NCBI RefSeq assembly: GCF_020171285.1
Contig: NZ_JAIUZI010000002.1
Location: 186,001 to 250,000, forward strand
Direction of reading: 5' to 3'
Length of the DNA: 64,000 nt
Source of the DNA: Seohaeicola saemankumensis
GTDB taxonomy: Bacteria > Pseudomonadota > Alphaproteobacteria > Rhodobacterales > Rhodobacteraceae
The notes beneath the pieces are model-generated. The model worked only from the letters and a program-made list of their open reading frames with translations. It did no database searches and was not told the origin of the DNA. Made by a program: the position numbers and the translations under genes. Below, one piece after another: positions 43,448 to 52,280 of this stretch; position 1 is the stretch's first letter; the number at the start of each line of letters is the position of its first letter.

Positions 43448-44638
43448 ATGATCAAATCCGCCCTTCGTCTCCTGCGGCAGATCACCCGGCGCCTGGCGGT
43501 GCGGGTCCTGCTGATCGCTGCGCTGGCGCTGCTCGCCTTGGTCGCCTCCATACTCTTTGGTCACCTGATCCCCGACTGGATGGTCGAGGCGCTCGGGGTC
43601 CGCTCGCTGGATACCATCCTGAACATGCTGGCGATGTCGATGCTGACAGTGACCACCTTTTCGCTGTCGGTGATGACCGGTGCGATCCAGTTCGCCTCGT
43701 CACAGACCTCGCCGCGCAGCCGTCTGGTGCTGCGCAACGATACGGTCACCCAGTCGGTGCTGGCCAATTTCGTCGGCGCCTTCCTGTTCGCGATGATCGG
43801 CATCATCCTGCGCGCCACCCCGATGATGGGTGAAAAGCAAAGCGTGCTGCTGTTCCTGTTTACCACCCTCGTCGTGGCGATGGTGGTGGTGTCGATCCTG
43901 CGCTGGATCAACCACCTTGAAACGCTGGGCTCTATGGATGCGACCGTCGCCGAAGTCACCGCCGCCGCGATGACCTGCATGACCGGCTATGCGCGCCGCC
44001 CGGCGCTGGGGGGCCATGCCATGACCGCCGACGCGCTGGACCGGCTGCCGCGTGACGGGGCCATCCGCGCCCGCGCCGACGGCTATGTCCAGCAGATTTA
44101 CGAAGACATTCTGCAAGACCAGTGCATCGCCTGCGATGTCGATCTCTATCTGGCGGTCCGTCCCGGCAGCTATGTCTGCGCCGGCATGCCGCTGGCCTTT
44201 GCCGAGGGCGGCGCAGATCTGGGCGAGACCGCGCGCGGCCTGATCCGCGGCGCCTTCAAGATCGACGCCACCCGCAGCTTTGAACAGGATCCGCTGCTGG
44301 GGGTGACCACCCTGACCGAAATCGCCAGCCGGGCGCTGTCCAGCGGCATCAACGATCCGCAGACCGCCATCGACGTGGTGCACCGGCTGACGTCGGTGCT
44401 GCTCTGCGCTGATCCCGCCGACCGCCCGGCACCGGTGAAATCCGACAACGCGCGGATCTGGATGGTGCCGCCCCCGGTCGCGGAGTTCTACAGCGCCAGC
44501 TTTGACGTGATCGCCCGCGACGGCCGCGACATGGCCGAGGTACAGCAGGCGATCCGGGCCGCGCTGGCGGTGCTCGAACGGCAAAGCGGCCCCACCGGAC
44601 AGGCGGCAGCGCGGGCCTGCGCGGCGCGCCTGGGCTGA
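43448..44638 (+). CDS. DUF2254 membrane protein
   Basis: A 396-residue protein with four hydrophobic segments in residues 15-165 (VLLIAALALLALVASILFG, NMLAMSMLTVTTFSLSVMTG, AFLFAMIGIIL, VLLFLFTTLVVAMVVV) and a soluble remainder containing SSGINDPQTAIDVVHRL, the typical DUF2254 stretch. Function unknown. It lies between the two divergent FAD-GcvT paralogs. Confidence 0.85.
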   Translation: MIKSALRLLRQITRRLAVRVLLIAALALLALVASILFGHLIPDWMVEALGVRSLDTILNMLAMSMLTVTTFSLSVMTGAIQFASSQTSPRSRLVLRNDTVTQSVLANFVGAFLFAMIGIILRATPMMGEKQSVLLFLFTTLVVAMVVVSILRWINHLETLGSMDATVAEVTAAAMTCMTGYARRPALGGHAMTADALDRLPRDGAIRARADGYVQQIYEDILQDQCIACDVDLYLAVRPGSYVCAGMPLAFAEGGADLGETARGLIRGAFKIDATRSFEQDPLLGVTTLTEIASRALSSGINDPQTAIDVVHRLTSVLLCADPADRPAPVKSDNARIWMVPPPVAEFYSASFDVIARDGRDMAEVQQAIRAALAVLERQSGPTGQAAARACAARLG

Positions 44639-44779
44639 GCGCCGCCCCGGTCGCCCGGATTCCGGCTATTTGCGCCGAGAAAGAACCAGCGGCGACGCGC
44701 GATGTCGGTTTCCGGCCAGTGACACGGCGGCGCGGCGGTCAGGTTGGGCGCAAGGCGGCGTGCAAGAGGAGCGGGTGCG

Positions 44780-47200
44780 ATGCGGACTGAGGCGCAGGCA
44801 GTGGTGATCGGCGGCGGGGTGATCGGCTGTTCGATCCTCTATCACCTAGCCAAGCTGGGCTGGAGCGACGTGGTGCTGCTGGAGCGGGACGAGCTGACCA
44901 GCGGATCCACCTGGCATGCGGCGGCCAACATCCACGGGTTGCACGACAGCACCAACATCAGCCGGATCCAGCATTACACCATGCAGCTTTACAAGGATCT
45001 GGAGGCCGAGACCGGGCAGGGCTGCGGCGTGTTCCAGCCCGGCTCGCTCTATCTGGCGCAGACGCAGGCGCGCGAACACCAGCTGCGGCTGCAGGCGGCC
45101 AAGGCGCGGCTTTACGGCATGAACTTCCACGAGATCACCCGCGACGAGGCCGAGCGGCTGCACCCGCTGGTCGATTTCACCGGCATCCGCTGCATCATGT
45201 TCGAACCCGACGGTGGCAATGTCGATCCCTCGGGGGTGACCATGGCCTATGCCGCCGGCGCCCGGGCGCGCGGGGCCGAGATCCACCGCTTCACCCCGGT
45301 CACCGCCACCGAGGCGCAGCCGGATGGCAGCTGGATCGTGCGCACGCCCAGGGGCGACATCCGCACGCCCTGGGTGGTCAATGCCGCCGGGCTCTGGGGC
45401 CGCGAGGTGGCCGCGCTGGCGGGGCTGCGCCTGCCGCTGCAACCAACCGAGCACCAGTATTTCGTGACCGAGACCATCGCCGAGATCGCCGCGCTGGACC
45501 GGCGGCTGCCCTCGGTGGCGGACCGCGACGGCGAATACTACCTGCGGCAGGAAGGGAAGGGGCTGCTGGTGGGCGCCTACGAGCGCGACATGCGGTTCTG
45601 GGCCGAGGAGGGCACGCCGCTGGATTTTGCCCATGACCTCTTTCCCGACGATCTGGAGCGGATCGAGGACAACATGCTGCGCGCGATTGAAAGGGTGCCG
45701 GCGGTGGGCAAGGCGGGGATCAAGCGGGTGATCAACGGGCCGATGATCTGGTCGCCGGATGCCAATGTGCTGTTTGGTCCGGTGCCGGAAATGCAGGGGT
45801 ATTTCTGCGCCAATGGCATCATCCCGGGGTTCTCGCAATCCGGCGGCATGGGGCTGATGGCGGCGCAGTGGATGGTCGAAGGCGAGATGCAATACGACAT
45901 GTTCGCCTGGGACATGGCGCGGTTTGGCGACTGGGCGGACAAGGCCTTTACCCGCGCCCGGGTGCGCGACCAGTATGCGCATCGTTTTGCCATCCATTTC
46001 CCGAACGAGGAACGCGCCGCCGGCCGCCCGGTGCGGCTGCGCCCGGCCTACGAGACACAGCGCGAGATGGGCGCGGTATTCGGCCTGAACTATGGCTGGG
46101 AACACCCCTTGTGGTTTGCTGATGCGCCGGGGGTGGAGGAGACCAACGGGTTCACCCGGCAGAACTGGTGGGGCCCGGTGGGCGCGGAATGCCGGATGCT
46201 GCGCGACCGCGCCGGCATCATTGACATCTCGAACTTTGCCAAATACCGGGTGGCGGGGCCGGGGGCGGAGGATTGGCTGAACGCGGTCTTCGCCAACCAC
46301 ATGCCGCGCGCCGTGGGGCGGTCCTGCCTGACGCCGCTGATCGGCAAACGGGGTGGCATCGCGGGGGATTTCACGGTGACCCGGCTGGGCGAGGAGGAGT
46401 TCTGGGTGATCGGCTCGGGCATGGCGGAACGCTATCACCAGCGGTTCTTTGGCGCGGTGCCGTTGCCCGAGGGGACCAGGTTCGAGAGCCTGACCAAGGC
46501 GGTCTGCGGGTTCAACGTCGCGGGGCCGCTGGCGCGCGACCTGCTGCAAAGGCTGACCAACGTCTCGTTGGAGACAACGGATTTCCCCTTCATGCGCTCG
46601 CGCCGAATGCAGGTGGCGGGCGTCGATTGCGTCGCCTTGCGGGTGTCCTTTACCGGCGACCTGGGCTGGGAGCTGCATTGTGCGGAAGGGGACCAGCTGC
46701 GGCTCTACACGGCACTGTTGGAGGCCGGGCGCGCGGTGGGGGCCGGGCCGGTGGGCAGCCGGGCGCTGATGTCGCTGCGGCTTGAGAAGGGCTATGGCTC
46801 CTGGGGGCGCGAGTACGGGCCGGAGTACTGGCCACAAGAGGTCGGGCTGGAGCGGCTGGTGAAGCTGGACAAACCGTTTCTCAACCGCGACGCGGCGGCC
46901 AAGGTGATGGCGCGGGCGCCGCGCGAATGCCTGCGGGTGCTGCAGCTGGATGCCGGGGCGGTTGCGGCGTCGAATGCCGATGCCTCGGGCGGCGAGCCGG
47001 TGTTTTGCGCCGGGCAGGGCGTCGGGCGGGTGACCTCGGGCGGCTATGGCCACGGGGTGGACATGTCGCTGGCGCTGGCGATGCTGCGCGACGTGGCGCC
47101 GGGGGACCGTGTCGAGGTGATGGTGCTGGGCCAGGTGCATGGCGCGACGGTGCTGGACGCAGCGCCGTTTGATCCAGAGGGTTTGCGGCTCAGGGCGTAA
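44780..47200 (+). CDS. Dimethylglycine/sarcosine dehydrogenase-like FAD-GcvT protein, paralog 2
   Basis: An 806-residue paralog of the gene at 40749, with the same order: DAO-type FAD domain (VVIGGGVIGCSILYHL; GSTWHAAAN with His46 for covalent FAD), linker, and two GcvT folds (VAGPGAEDWLNAV, FTVTRLGEEEFWV, VSFTGDLGWELHC). The active-site region after His46 differs (ANIHGLHDSTNIS against GGFHTLNGDTNMA), hinting at a different N-methyl substrate. AAGAGGAGCGGGTGCG precedes the ATG at 44780, which is preferred to an earlier start at 44744. A recurring extragenic element follows its stop. Confidence 0.9.
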   Translation: MRTEAQAVVIGGGVIGCSILYHLAKLGWSDVVLLERDELTSGSTWHAAANIHGLHDSTNISRIQHYTMQLYKDLEAETGQGCGVFQPGSLYLAQTQAREHQLRLQAAKARLYGMNFHEITRDEAERLHPLVDFTGIRCIMFEPDGGNVDPSGVTMAYAAGARARGAEIHRFTPVTATEAQPDGSWIVRTPRGDIRTPWVVNAAGLWGREVAALAGLRLPLQPTEHQYFVTETIAEIAALDRRLPSVADRDGEYYLRQEGKGLLVGAYERDMRFWAEEGTPLDFAHDLFPDDLERIEDNMLRAIERVPAVGKAGIKRVINGPMIWSPDANVLFGPVPEMQGYFCANGIIPGFSQSGGMGLMAAQWMVEGEMQYDMFAWDMARFGDWADKAFTRARVRDQYAHRFAIHFPNEERAAGRPVRLRPAYETQREMGAVFGLNYGWEHPLWFADAPGVEETNGFTRQNWWGPVGAECRMLRDRAGIIDISNFAKYRVAGPGAEDWLNAVFANHMPRAVGRSCLTPLIGKRGGIAGDFTVTRLGEEEFWVIGSGMAERYHQRFFGAVPLPEGTRFESLTKAVCGFNVAGPLARDLLQRLTNVSLETTDFPFMRSRRMQVAGVDCVALRVSFTGDLGWELHCAEGDQLRLYTALLEAGRAVGAGPVGSRALMSLRLEKGYGSWGREYGPEYWPQEVGLERLVKLDKPFLNRDAAAKVMARAPRECLRVLQLDAGAVAASNADASGGEPVFCAGQGVGRVTSGGYGHGVDMSLALAMLRDVAPGDRVEVMVLGQVHGATVLDAAPFDPEGLRLRA

Positions 47201-47230
47201 ACGGGGGGCTCTGCCCGTTGTTCATCATTA

Positions 47231-47288
47231 GGGGGGCTCCGCCCCCCGGCCTTGCGGCCTCCCCCCGGAGTATTTGAAAAGAGATGAA
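47231..47288 (+). repeat. Recurring intergenic element, copy 3 (two hairpins plus motif)
   Basis: GGGGGGC-TCC-GCCCCCC and GGCC-TTGC-GGCC stems are followed by CGGAGTATTTGAAAAGAGAT and GAA. It lies between the convergent FAD-GcvT and transporter genes and matches the copy at 20236-20295. Probably also ends transcription. Confidence 0.65.
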
Positions 47289-47292
47289 GGGG

Positions 47293-48915
47293 TTAGTCGG
47301 GGCTGCGGAAGCGGGAGGCCTGCACCAAGGCGACCGCCAGCAAGGGCGCGATGGTGGTGACCAGGGCGGCGGTGATCAGCAGCGCGCCGAGCTGGCTGTA
47401 GTCGGCGGCGTTGGTGATCGTGCCATCCTCGGCGCGGACCTCGCGGGTGACCACGAAGATCTCGTTCAGGTAGCGGGTGCCCAGCGTGCTGGCCGACAGC
47501 GCCAGGTTGGTGAAGGAGGCCATCACCGCAAAGAAGGTCGCCTTGAGGTTATCCGGCGCGTTGCGCGCGATCCAGGCCAGCATCGGGATCATCGCGATCT
47601 GGCCCAGCGGGCTTTCGACCGCGGCGTCGATCAGCGCGATGAACCGGGCATCGACGATGCCGCCTGTCAGGGGCGCGGTCCATTCGTGGATGCCGTAGTA
47701 GAGCCCGATGTTGGGCAGGCTCAGCACCCCGGCGGCCACCGTCAGCAGCACCACGATATAGGTGATCGTGTGATTGGCCATCAGCGGGCGCAGCACGAAC
47801 ATGCCCACCAGCGTCAGCAGCGCGGTGATCAGGTAGAGCACCGAGAGGAACTGCTGGTCGAACCCCAGCTCGTCGATGGTGAACCAGGTGGCCGCAGCGC
47901 CGGGCACCGGGGTGGCGCGAAAGACAAAGATGATGATCGCGGTGCCCACCAGCGCGCGCGCCTTGGCAGGCTCCAGTTCCGCGATCAGCTGGCGCATCAG
48001 GAACAGCACGATGGCCAGCGACCCGGCAAAGATGATTTCCTGGGCAAAGGCGACATCGCTGAGCCCGACGGTGACCGAGATGAACAGGAACAGCCCGCCG
48101 CCGATGAAATAATACCAGTTGGGTTCGACGGTGCCGCCCTCGGGGGCGAATTCGGCCTCTGCCTCGGCGCGGCTCAGGCCGCCGGCGACCAGTGTCGCCA
48201 CCCGCCGGTGCTGGTGCCAGCGCGCCAAGAGCACCCCCGAGATCGAGATCAGCGGGATTGCCAGCCCGGTCAGGTAGATCCGGCCATAGACCGCGCCCTG
48301 TTCCGCTTTGGGCAGCTCCTCGATGCCGGAAAACAGGGTGATGTTCAGCACCGCCACCGCACTCAGGGCGCCGATCAGCGCCACCCGGCCCAGTGTCTGC
48401 ATGGTGGTGTGCAGCGCGCGCTTGGTGTCCTCGTCATAAGGGGTGCCGTGCTCGTCATGCTCGGGCACCGCCTCGACCGACAGCGCGTCGGCGACCGCGT
48501 CCTGGATGACATAGCCCAGCGGCGAGAGCAGCGTCGCCAGCACGTACCAGGCGGTCACGCTCATCACGCCCGGCATCCAGGCGACCCGCGTCGCCAGCCC
48601 GTACATGATCACGAAACTGGCGCCGATGAACCCGGCGCCGATGAACACCAGCAGCCATTTCTGCCGCCACAGCAGGTCCACCAGGTGCCCCATCGGCATC
48701 TTCAGCGCCCAGGGCAGCCCGGCCCAGAACGCCAGCCCGGCGATGAAGGCGGCCGAAACGTCGAGGTAATCCTTGACGAAAAACGTCCCCACGACGCTGG
48801 TGATGCCGCTGGCGCCATAGGCGAAATAGACCATCAGCGGCGGCAGGAAGGACCAGCGCATCTGTCGCCCCAGATCCAGCACCACCGCGTCGAACCACCC
48901 ACGCACGCCTGTCAT
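47293..48915 (-). CDS. BT1/MFS-type membrane transporter
   Basis: A 540-residue protein with about 12 membrane helices. MVYFAYGASGITSVVGTFF and GLPWALKMPMGHLVDL match the conserved pattern of the folate-biopterin transporter (BT1) group of the major facilitator superfamily. A folate-type substrate would fit the neighbouring THF-dependent FAD-GcvT genes, but that is inference. The ATG at 48913-48915 is chosen because the protein then starts just before the first helix; 49 further codons upstream are unconserved. Convergent with the gene at 44780. Confidence 0.8.
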   Translation of the reverse strand: MTGVRGWFDAVVLDLGRQMRWSFLPPLMVYFAYGASGITSVVGTFFVKDYLDVSAAFIAGLAFWAGLPWALKMPMGHLVDLLWRQKWLLVFIGAGFIGASFVIMYGLATRVAWMPGVMSVTAWYVLATLLSPLGYVIQDAVADALSVEAVPEHDEHGTPYDEDTKRALHTTMQTLGRVALIGALSAVAVLNITLFSGIEELPKAEQGAVYGRIYLTGLAIPLISISGVLLARWHQHRRVATLVAGGLSRAEAEAEFAPEGGTVEPNWYYFIGGGLFLFISVTVGLSDVAFAQEIIFAGSLAIVLFLMRQLIAELEPAKARALVGTAIIIFVFRATPVPGAAATWFTIDELGFDQQFLSVLYLITALLTLVGMFVLRPLMANHTITYIVVLLTVAAGVLSLPNIGLYYGIHEWTAPLTGGIVDARFIALIDAAVESPLGQIAMIPMLAWIARNAPDNLKATFFAVMASFTNLALSASTLGTRYLNEIFVVTREVRAEDGTITNAADYSQLGALLITAALVTTIAPLLAVALVQASRFRSPD

Positions 48916-49002
48916 CGCAAATTCCCGGTCAACCCGCTCATGGGCTCCAGTAGTAGACCGGATCGCGCGCCGCGCAAGCCTTGGCGGGGAAAACGCTGGC
49001 CA

Positions 49003-49808
49003 GAGGGCGGGGTGCTGGTGGGCTATGCCGCGCGCGAGGGCACGCTGGCGCTGCTGCTGCATATCGAGGAACCGGGCCTGGAAATCGGCAAACTTTTCCG
49101 CAAGGTCCGCGACACACTTTACCAGATCACTGGCCGACAGCAGGAACCCTACACCTACGGATCACTGCCGGGCGTGGATATTTACCTCAAGCCGCCCGAG
49201 GTGCAGCAGGCCGCAGCCAACGACACCGGTACAGTGGCGCCGGACGGAATCGTGGCAACCTGCCTGCGCGCCGATCAGGCGGGCACGATCGGGTGCTGGA
49301 ATGCCATTCTCAAGGACTTCGCAGAGGCCGCCGCGCGTCCAGCGGGCTGAACGCCGATGCGCAGAAAATCCAGAATGAACCGATCGTTTATTCCGCCGCC
49401 AAACGGCTGGACACGCCGCGTGGCTGGGCGATCTGTTTCGGTCAGTTTCTGACTGGCCGGCTGCGGCAAAGCGCGTTTCCCCGCGAAGAAAACGCGCTTC
49501 TCTGCGATATGCGCGCCAGGGTCTATGGCCGCTACTACAGCGCCGCCGACGGCGAGACGATGAACGCCGGGATGCGGCGCGCCGGGCTCGACCTGATCGC
49601 CATGCCGGCCGAACGCGCCCGTCAGATGCAATGGGCTTTGCAAAGCCGGGGCAGCACCATCGGGGCGGTGGACGGCCAGGTCAGCCGGGACGACGGGCCG
49701 ACCATCGGGCCGGGGCGCACGGGGTCTGGCCAGTAGGCGTGGCGGTCGGGCGCGCCGCTGGGCACCACCGACAACGCGGCGCACACCATCATCGTCGAAA
49801 TCGAATGA
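49003..49808 (+). pseudogene. Decayed caspase-like protein gene
   Basis: The translation GVLVGYAAREGT, then LALLLHIEEPGLEIGKLFRKVRDTLYQITGRQQEP, matches the C-terminal part of caspase-family (peptidase C14) domains, where the family would have an extra NSPFT-like segment between. The N-terminal part with catalytic His and Cys is absent. That frame ends at 49350; a neighbouring frame continues without an obvious start to an in-frame TAG at 49734, beyond which coding-like sequence (PLGTTDNAAHTIIVEIE) runs to TGA at 49806. A frameshift near 49345 and a nonsense codon explain this best. Whether the 49350-49808 part belonged to the same gene is uncertain. Confidence 0.55.
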
Positions 49809-49815
49809 CCCCGGC

Positions 49816-51123
49816 CTACAGCGGCCGGATCTTCAGCGCCGTGATCCGGTTGCCTTCGCGTTCCATCACCTCGAACCGGAACCCGTGAAACGAAAATACC
49901 TGGCCCTTGGTCGGGATCATCTGCGCCTCGTGGATCACCAGCCCGGCCACAGTGTTGGCCTCGTCGTCGGGCAGGGTCCAGTCGGTCGCCCGGTTCAGGT
50001 CGCGGATCGTCATCGCGCCATCGACCTGGAACTGCCCGTCCTCGGTCTTGCGGACCGGGTGTTCGGCATCGGGGTCGAATTCGTCGGTGATCTCGCCGAC
50101 GATCTCCTCCAGGATGTCCTCCAGCGTGATCAGACCCTGCAGCGATCCGTATTCGTCCACCACCAGCGCAAAATGCGACCGGCGCCGCAGGAACTGCCGC
50201 ATCTGGTCGTCCAGCGTCGTGGTTTCCGGGGTGAAATAGGGCGGCTTGGCCACCGCCGAGATCTGGAACTCGCGCAGCCCCGCAGGGTCCCCGCCCGAGC
50301 CGCTGACCTGTTCGTGCATCGCCCTCAGCAGGTCCTTGGCGTGGATCACGCCGACGATGTTCTCAGGTTCGTTGCGATACAGCGGCAGCCGCGTGTAGGG
50401 GCTGCCCAGGCATTGCTGCAGGATCGTCTCGGGGTCGCTGTCGGCGTCGATCATCTCGATGCCCGACCGGTGCAGCATGATCTCTTCCACCGTGCGCTCG
50501 CCCAGATCCAGCGCGCCCAGGATGCGGTCGCGGTCTTCCTTCTCCACCACGCCCTCGGAATGGCCCAGCTGCAGCGCGCCGGCAATCTCCTCGCGCACCG
50601 CCAGGATATGGCTGTCGGGGTCGATCCGGACCCCGAAGAGCGCCAGCACCCCGCGCACCAGCAGACGCACGGCGCTGACAACCGGCGCAAAAACCGTGAC
50701 CACCACCCCGATGGGGCGCGCCACGGCGGCGGCGGCGGTTTCGGAATTGGTGATTGCATAGGTCTTGGGCAGCACCTCGGCAAAGACCAGCACCAAAAGC
50801 GTCATGACCAGCGTCGCCAGCGCCACGCCGCTTTCGCCAAAGGCCCGCGTGAACAGAGCCGTGGCCAGCGATGCGGCCAGGATATTGACCAGGTTGTTGC
50901 CCAGCAGGACCGAACCGATCAGCCGTTCGTTGTCCTCGGTGATGCTCAGCGCCCGCTGCGCGCCGCGCGACCCCTTGTCGGCCTGCGCCCTGAGCTTGCC
51001 GCGCGACGCCGCCGTCAGCGCGGTTTCCGAGCCCGAAAAGAATGCCGACAGAACCAGCAGGAACAGGATGCCCCCCGCCGTGCTCCAAAAGGCAGTGTCA
51101 AAAATCGTCGTGTCGGTTTCCAT
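49816..51123 (-). CDS. CorC/HlyC-type CBS-domain membrane protein
   Basis: A 435-residue protein: N-terminal CNNM/DUF21 membrane domain (residues about 12-190, FFSGSETALTAASRGKL), a CBS pair (about 210-340, VVDEYGSLQGLITLEDILEEIVGEI) and the CorC_HlyC C-terminal domain (about 350-435). Such proteins are linked to magnesium/cobalt efflux. METDTTIF start; downstream of xerD on the same strand. Confidence 0.92.
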   Translation of the reverse strand: METDTTIFDTAFWSTAGGILFLLVLSAFFSGSETALTAASRGKLRAQADKGSRGAQRALSITEDNERLIGSVLLGNNLVNILAASLATALFTRAFGESGVALATLVMTLLVLVFAEVLPKTYAITNSETAAAAVARPIGVVVTVFAPVVSAVRLLVRGVLALFGVRIDPDSHILAVREEIAGALQLGHSEGVVEKEDRDRILGALDLGERTVEEIMLHRSGIEMIDADSDPETILQQCLGSPYTRLPLYRNEPENIVGVIHAKDLLRAMHEQVSGSGGDPAGLREFQISAVAKPPYFTPETTTLDDQMRQFLRRRSHFALVVDEYGSLQGLITLEDILEEIVGEITDEFDPDAEHPVRKTEDGQFQVDGAMTIRDLNRATDWTLPDDEANTVAGLVIHEAQMIPTKGQVFSFHGFRFEVMEREGNRITALKIRPL

Positions 51124-51239
51124 AGGCCCGGTGTTTCCCTTGTGTCCTACCGCTTATGGGGATGCACGCGGCGCGGTTCAAGAGGCGGTCCCCCAGAACC
51201 GGTCGGTCCATCGGGCCTAGGCCCCCCCGACGCGCGCCC

Positions 51240-51284
51240 AAATTTCTTCCAAGAAATTTGCCAAGAAAATTCGAATTTTCTTGG
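51240..51284. repeat. Two adjacent AT-rich perfect palindromes after xerD
   Basis: AAATTTCTT-CC-AAGAAATTT (51240-51259) is followed directly by a 24-base perfect palindrome (51261-51284) with half CCAAGAAAATTC. The second begins seven bases beyond the xerD stop. The AT content is striking in this GC-rich region. Probably a transcription terminator or dispersed extragenic palindrome; a dif-like recombination site is not supported. Confidence 0.65.
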
Positions 51285-51290
51285 TCCGCG

Positions 51291-52280
51291 TCACCCCGCC
51301 GGCTTTTTGCCCGAACCACGGGCGGTCTTGACCGCGTCGCGCGCCAGCGGGTGATGTTCCAGCACCAGCTCGCTCAGCCGCTCGTCCAGCACGTGGGTAT
51401 AGATCTCGGTGGTCGAGATGTCGGCATGCCCCAGCAGGGTCTGGATCGACCGCAGGTCGGCGCCATTGGCCAGCAGATGGGTGGCAAAGGCATGGCGCAG
51501 CGTATGCGGCGTCACCTTGGCCGGCGACACCCCCGCCGCCACCGCCAGCTCCTTGATCAGCAGATAGAACCGATGCCGGGTCAGATGCCCCGACTTGCCG
51601 CGCGACGGGAACAGGAACCGCGACGGCGCGGCGCCTTTCTCCGCCTTGGCGGTGTCCTCGGCCGCGTCACGCGCCTGCAACCAGTCGCGCAGCGCCGCGC
51701 GGGCGGGCGGCGACAGCGGCACCATGCGTTCCTTGCCGCCCTTGCCGGCAACCAGCAGCATCCGCGGATCGCCCCGCGCCGCCGTCACCGGCAGCGACAC
51801 CAGTTCCGTCACCCGAATGCCGGTGGCATAGAGCAGCTCCATCAGGCAGCTATTGCGCAGCCGGTCCTGCGGGCTGCGCCCGCTGTGGCGCGCTGCCTCC
51901 AGCAGCCGGTCGACCTCGGTCACCTCCAGCGTCTTGGGCAGCTTTTGGTCGCGGCCGGGCCCCTTGATCTGGATCGCCGGGTTGTCGGCGCGCCAGCCTT
52001 CCTCAAAGGCAAAGCGATAGAGCTGGCGGATCGCCGACAGCCGCCGCGCGCGGGTGGATTTGGCCAGCCCCTGCGCGTCCAGCCACACCAGATAGGCCTC
52101 CACCGTCTCGCGCCCGGCCTCGGCGAAACCGCTGCCGCGCCCGGCCAGCCACTCGGCGAAATCCTTCAGGTCGCGGCCATAGGCCAGCAGGGTGTTGGTC
52201 GCCGCGCCCAGTTCGGCGGCCTGGGCATCCAGCAGGCTCGCGATCCAGCGATGATCCGTGGCCGGCGCGCCCATGCTCAC
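51291..52280 (-). CDS. xerD: Tyrosine recombinase XerD
   Basis: A 329-residue site-specific recombinase that resolves chromosome dimers with its XerC partner. The catalytic residues are visible: Arg in YATGIRVTELVSL, HTLRHAFATHLL (HxxR), GHADISTTEIY with the nucleophile Tyr. An N-terminal SAM-like DNA-binding domain precedes them. It overlaps the upstream 507-residue gene by four bases, so it is the third gene of a coupled cluster. Confidence 0.9.
   Translation of the reverse strand: MSMGAPATDHRWIASLLDAQAAELGAATNTLLAYGRDLKDFAEWLAGRGSGFAEAGRETVEAYLVWLDAQGLAKSTRARRLSAIRQLYRFAFEEGWRADNPAIQIKGPGRDQKLPKTLEVTEVDRLLEAARHSGRSPQDRLRNSCLMELLYATGIRVTELVSLPVTAARGDPRMLLVAGKGGKERMVPLSPPARAALRDWLQARDAAEDTAKAEKGAAPSRFLFPSRGKSGHLTRHRFYLLIKELAVAAGVSPAKVTPHTLRHAFATHLLANGADLRSIQTLLGHADISTTEIYTHVLDERLSELVLEHHPLARDAVKTARGSGKKPAG

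Noticed and set aside
47284..49002. Upstream part of the long plus-strand frame that ends in the caspase-like fragment
   Set aside because: Before about 49003 it is antisense to the transporter gene and shows only Gln/His/Arg-rich noise; only the last part is coding-like.
51240..51284. The palindromes behind xerD as a chromosomal dif site
   Set aside because: They are perfect AT palindromes without the XerC/XerD 11-6-11 layout; being near xerD is not evidence.
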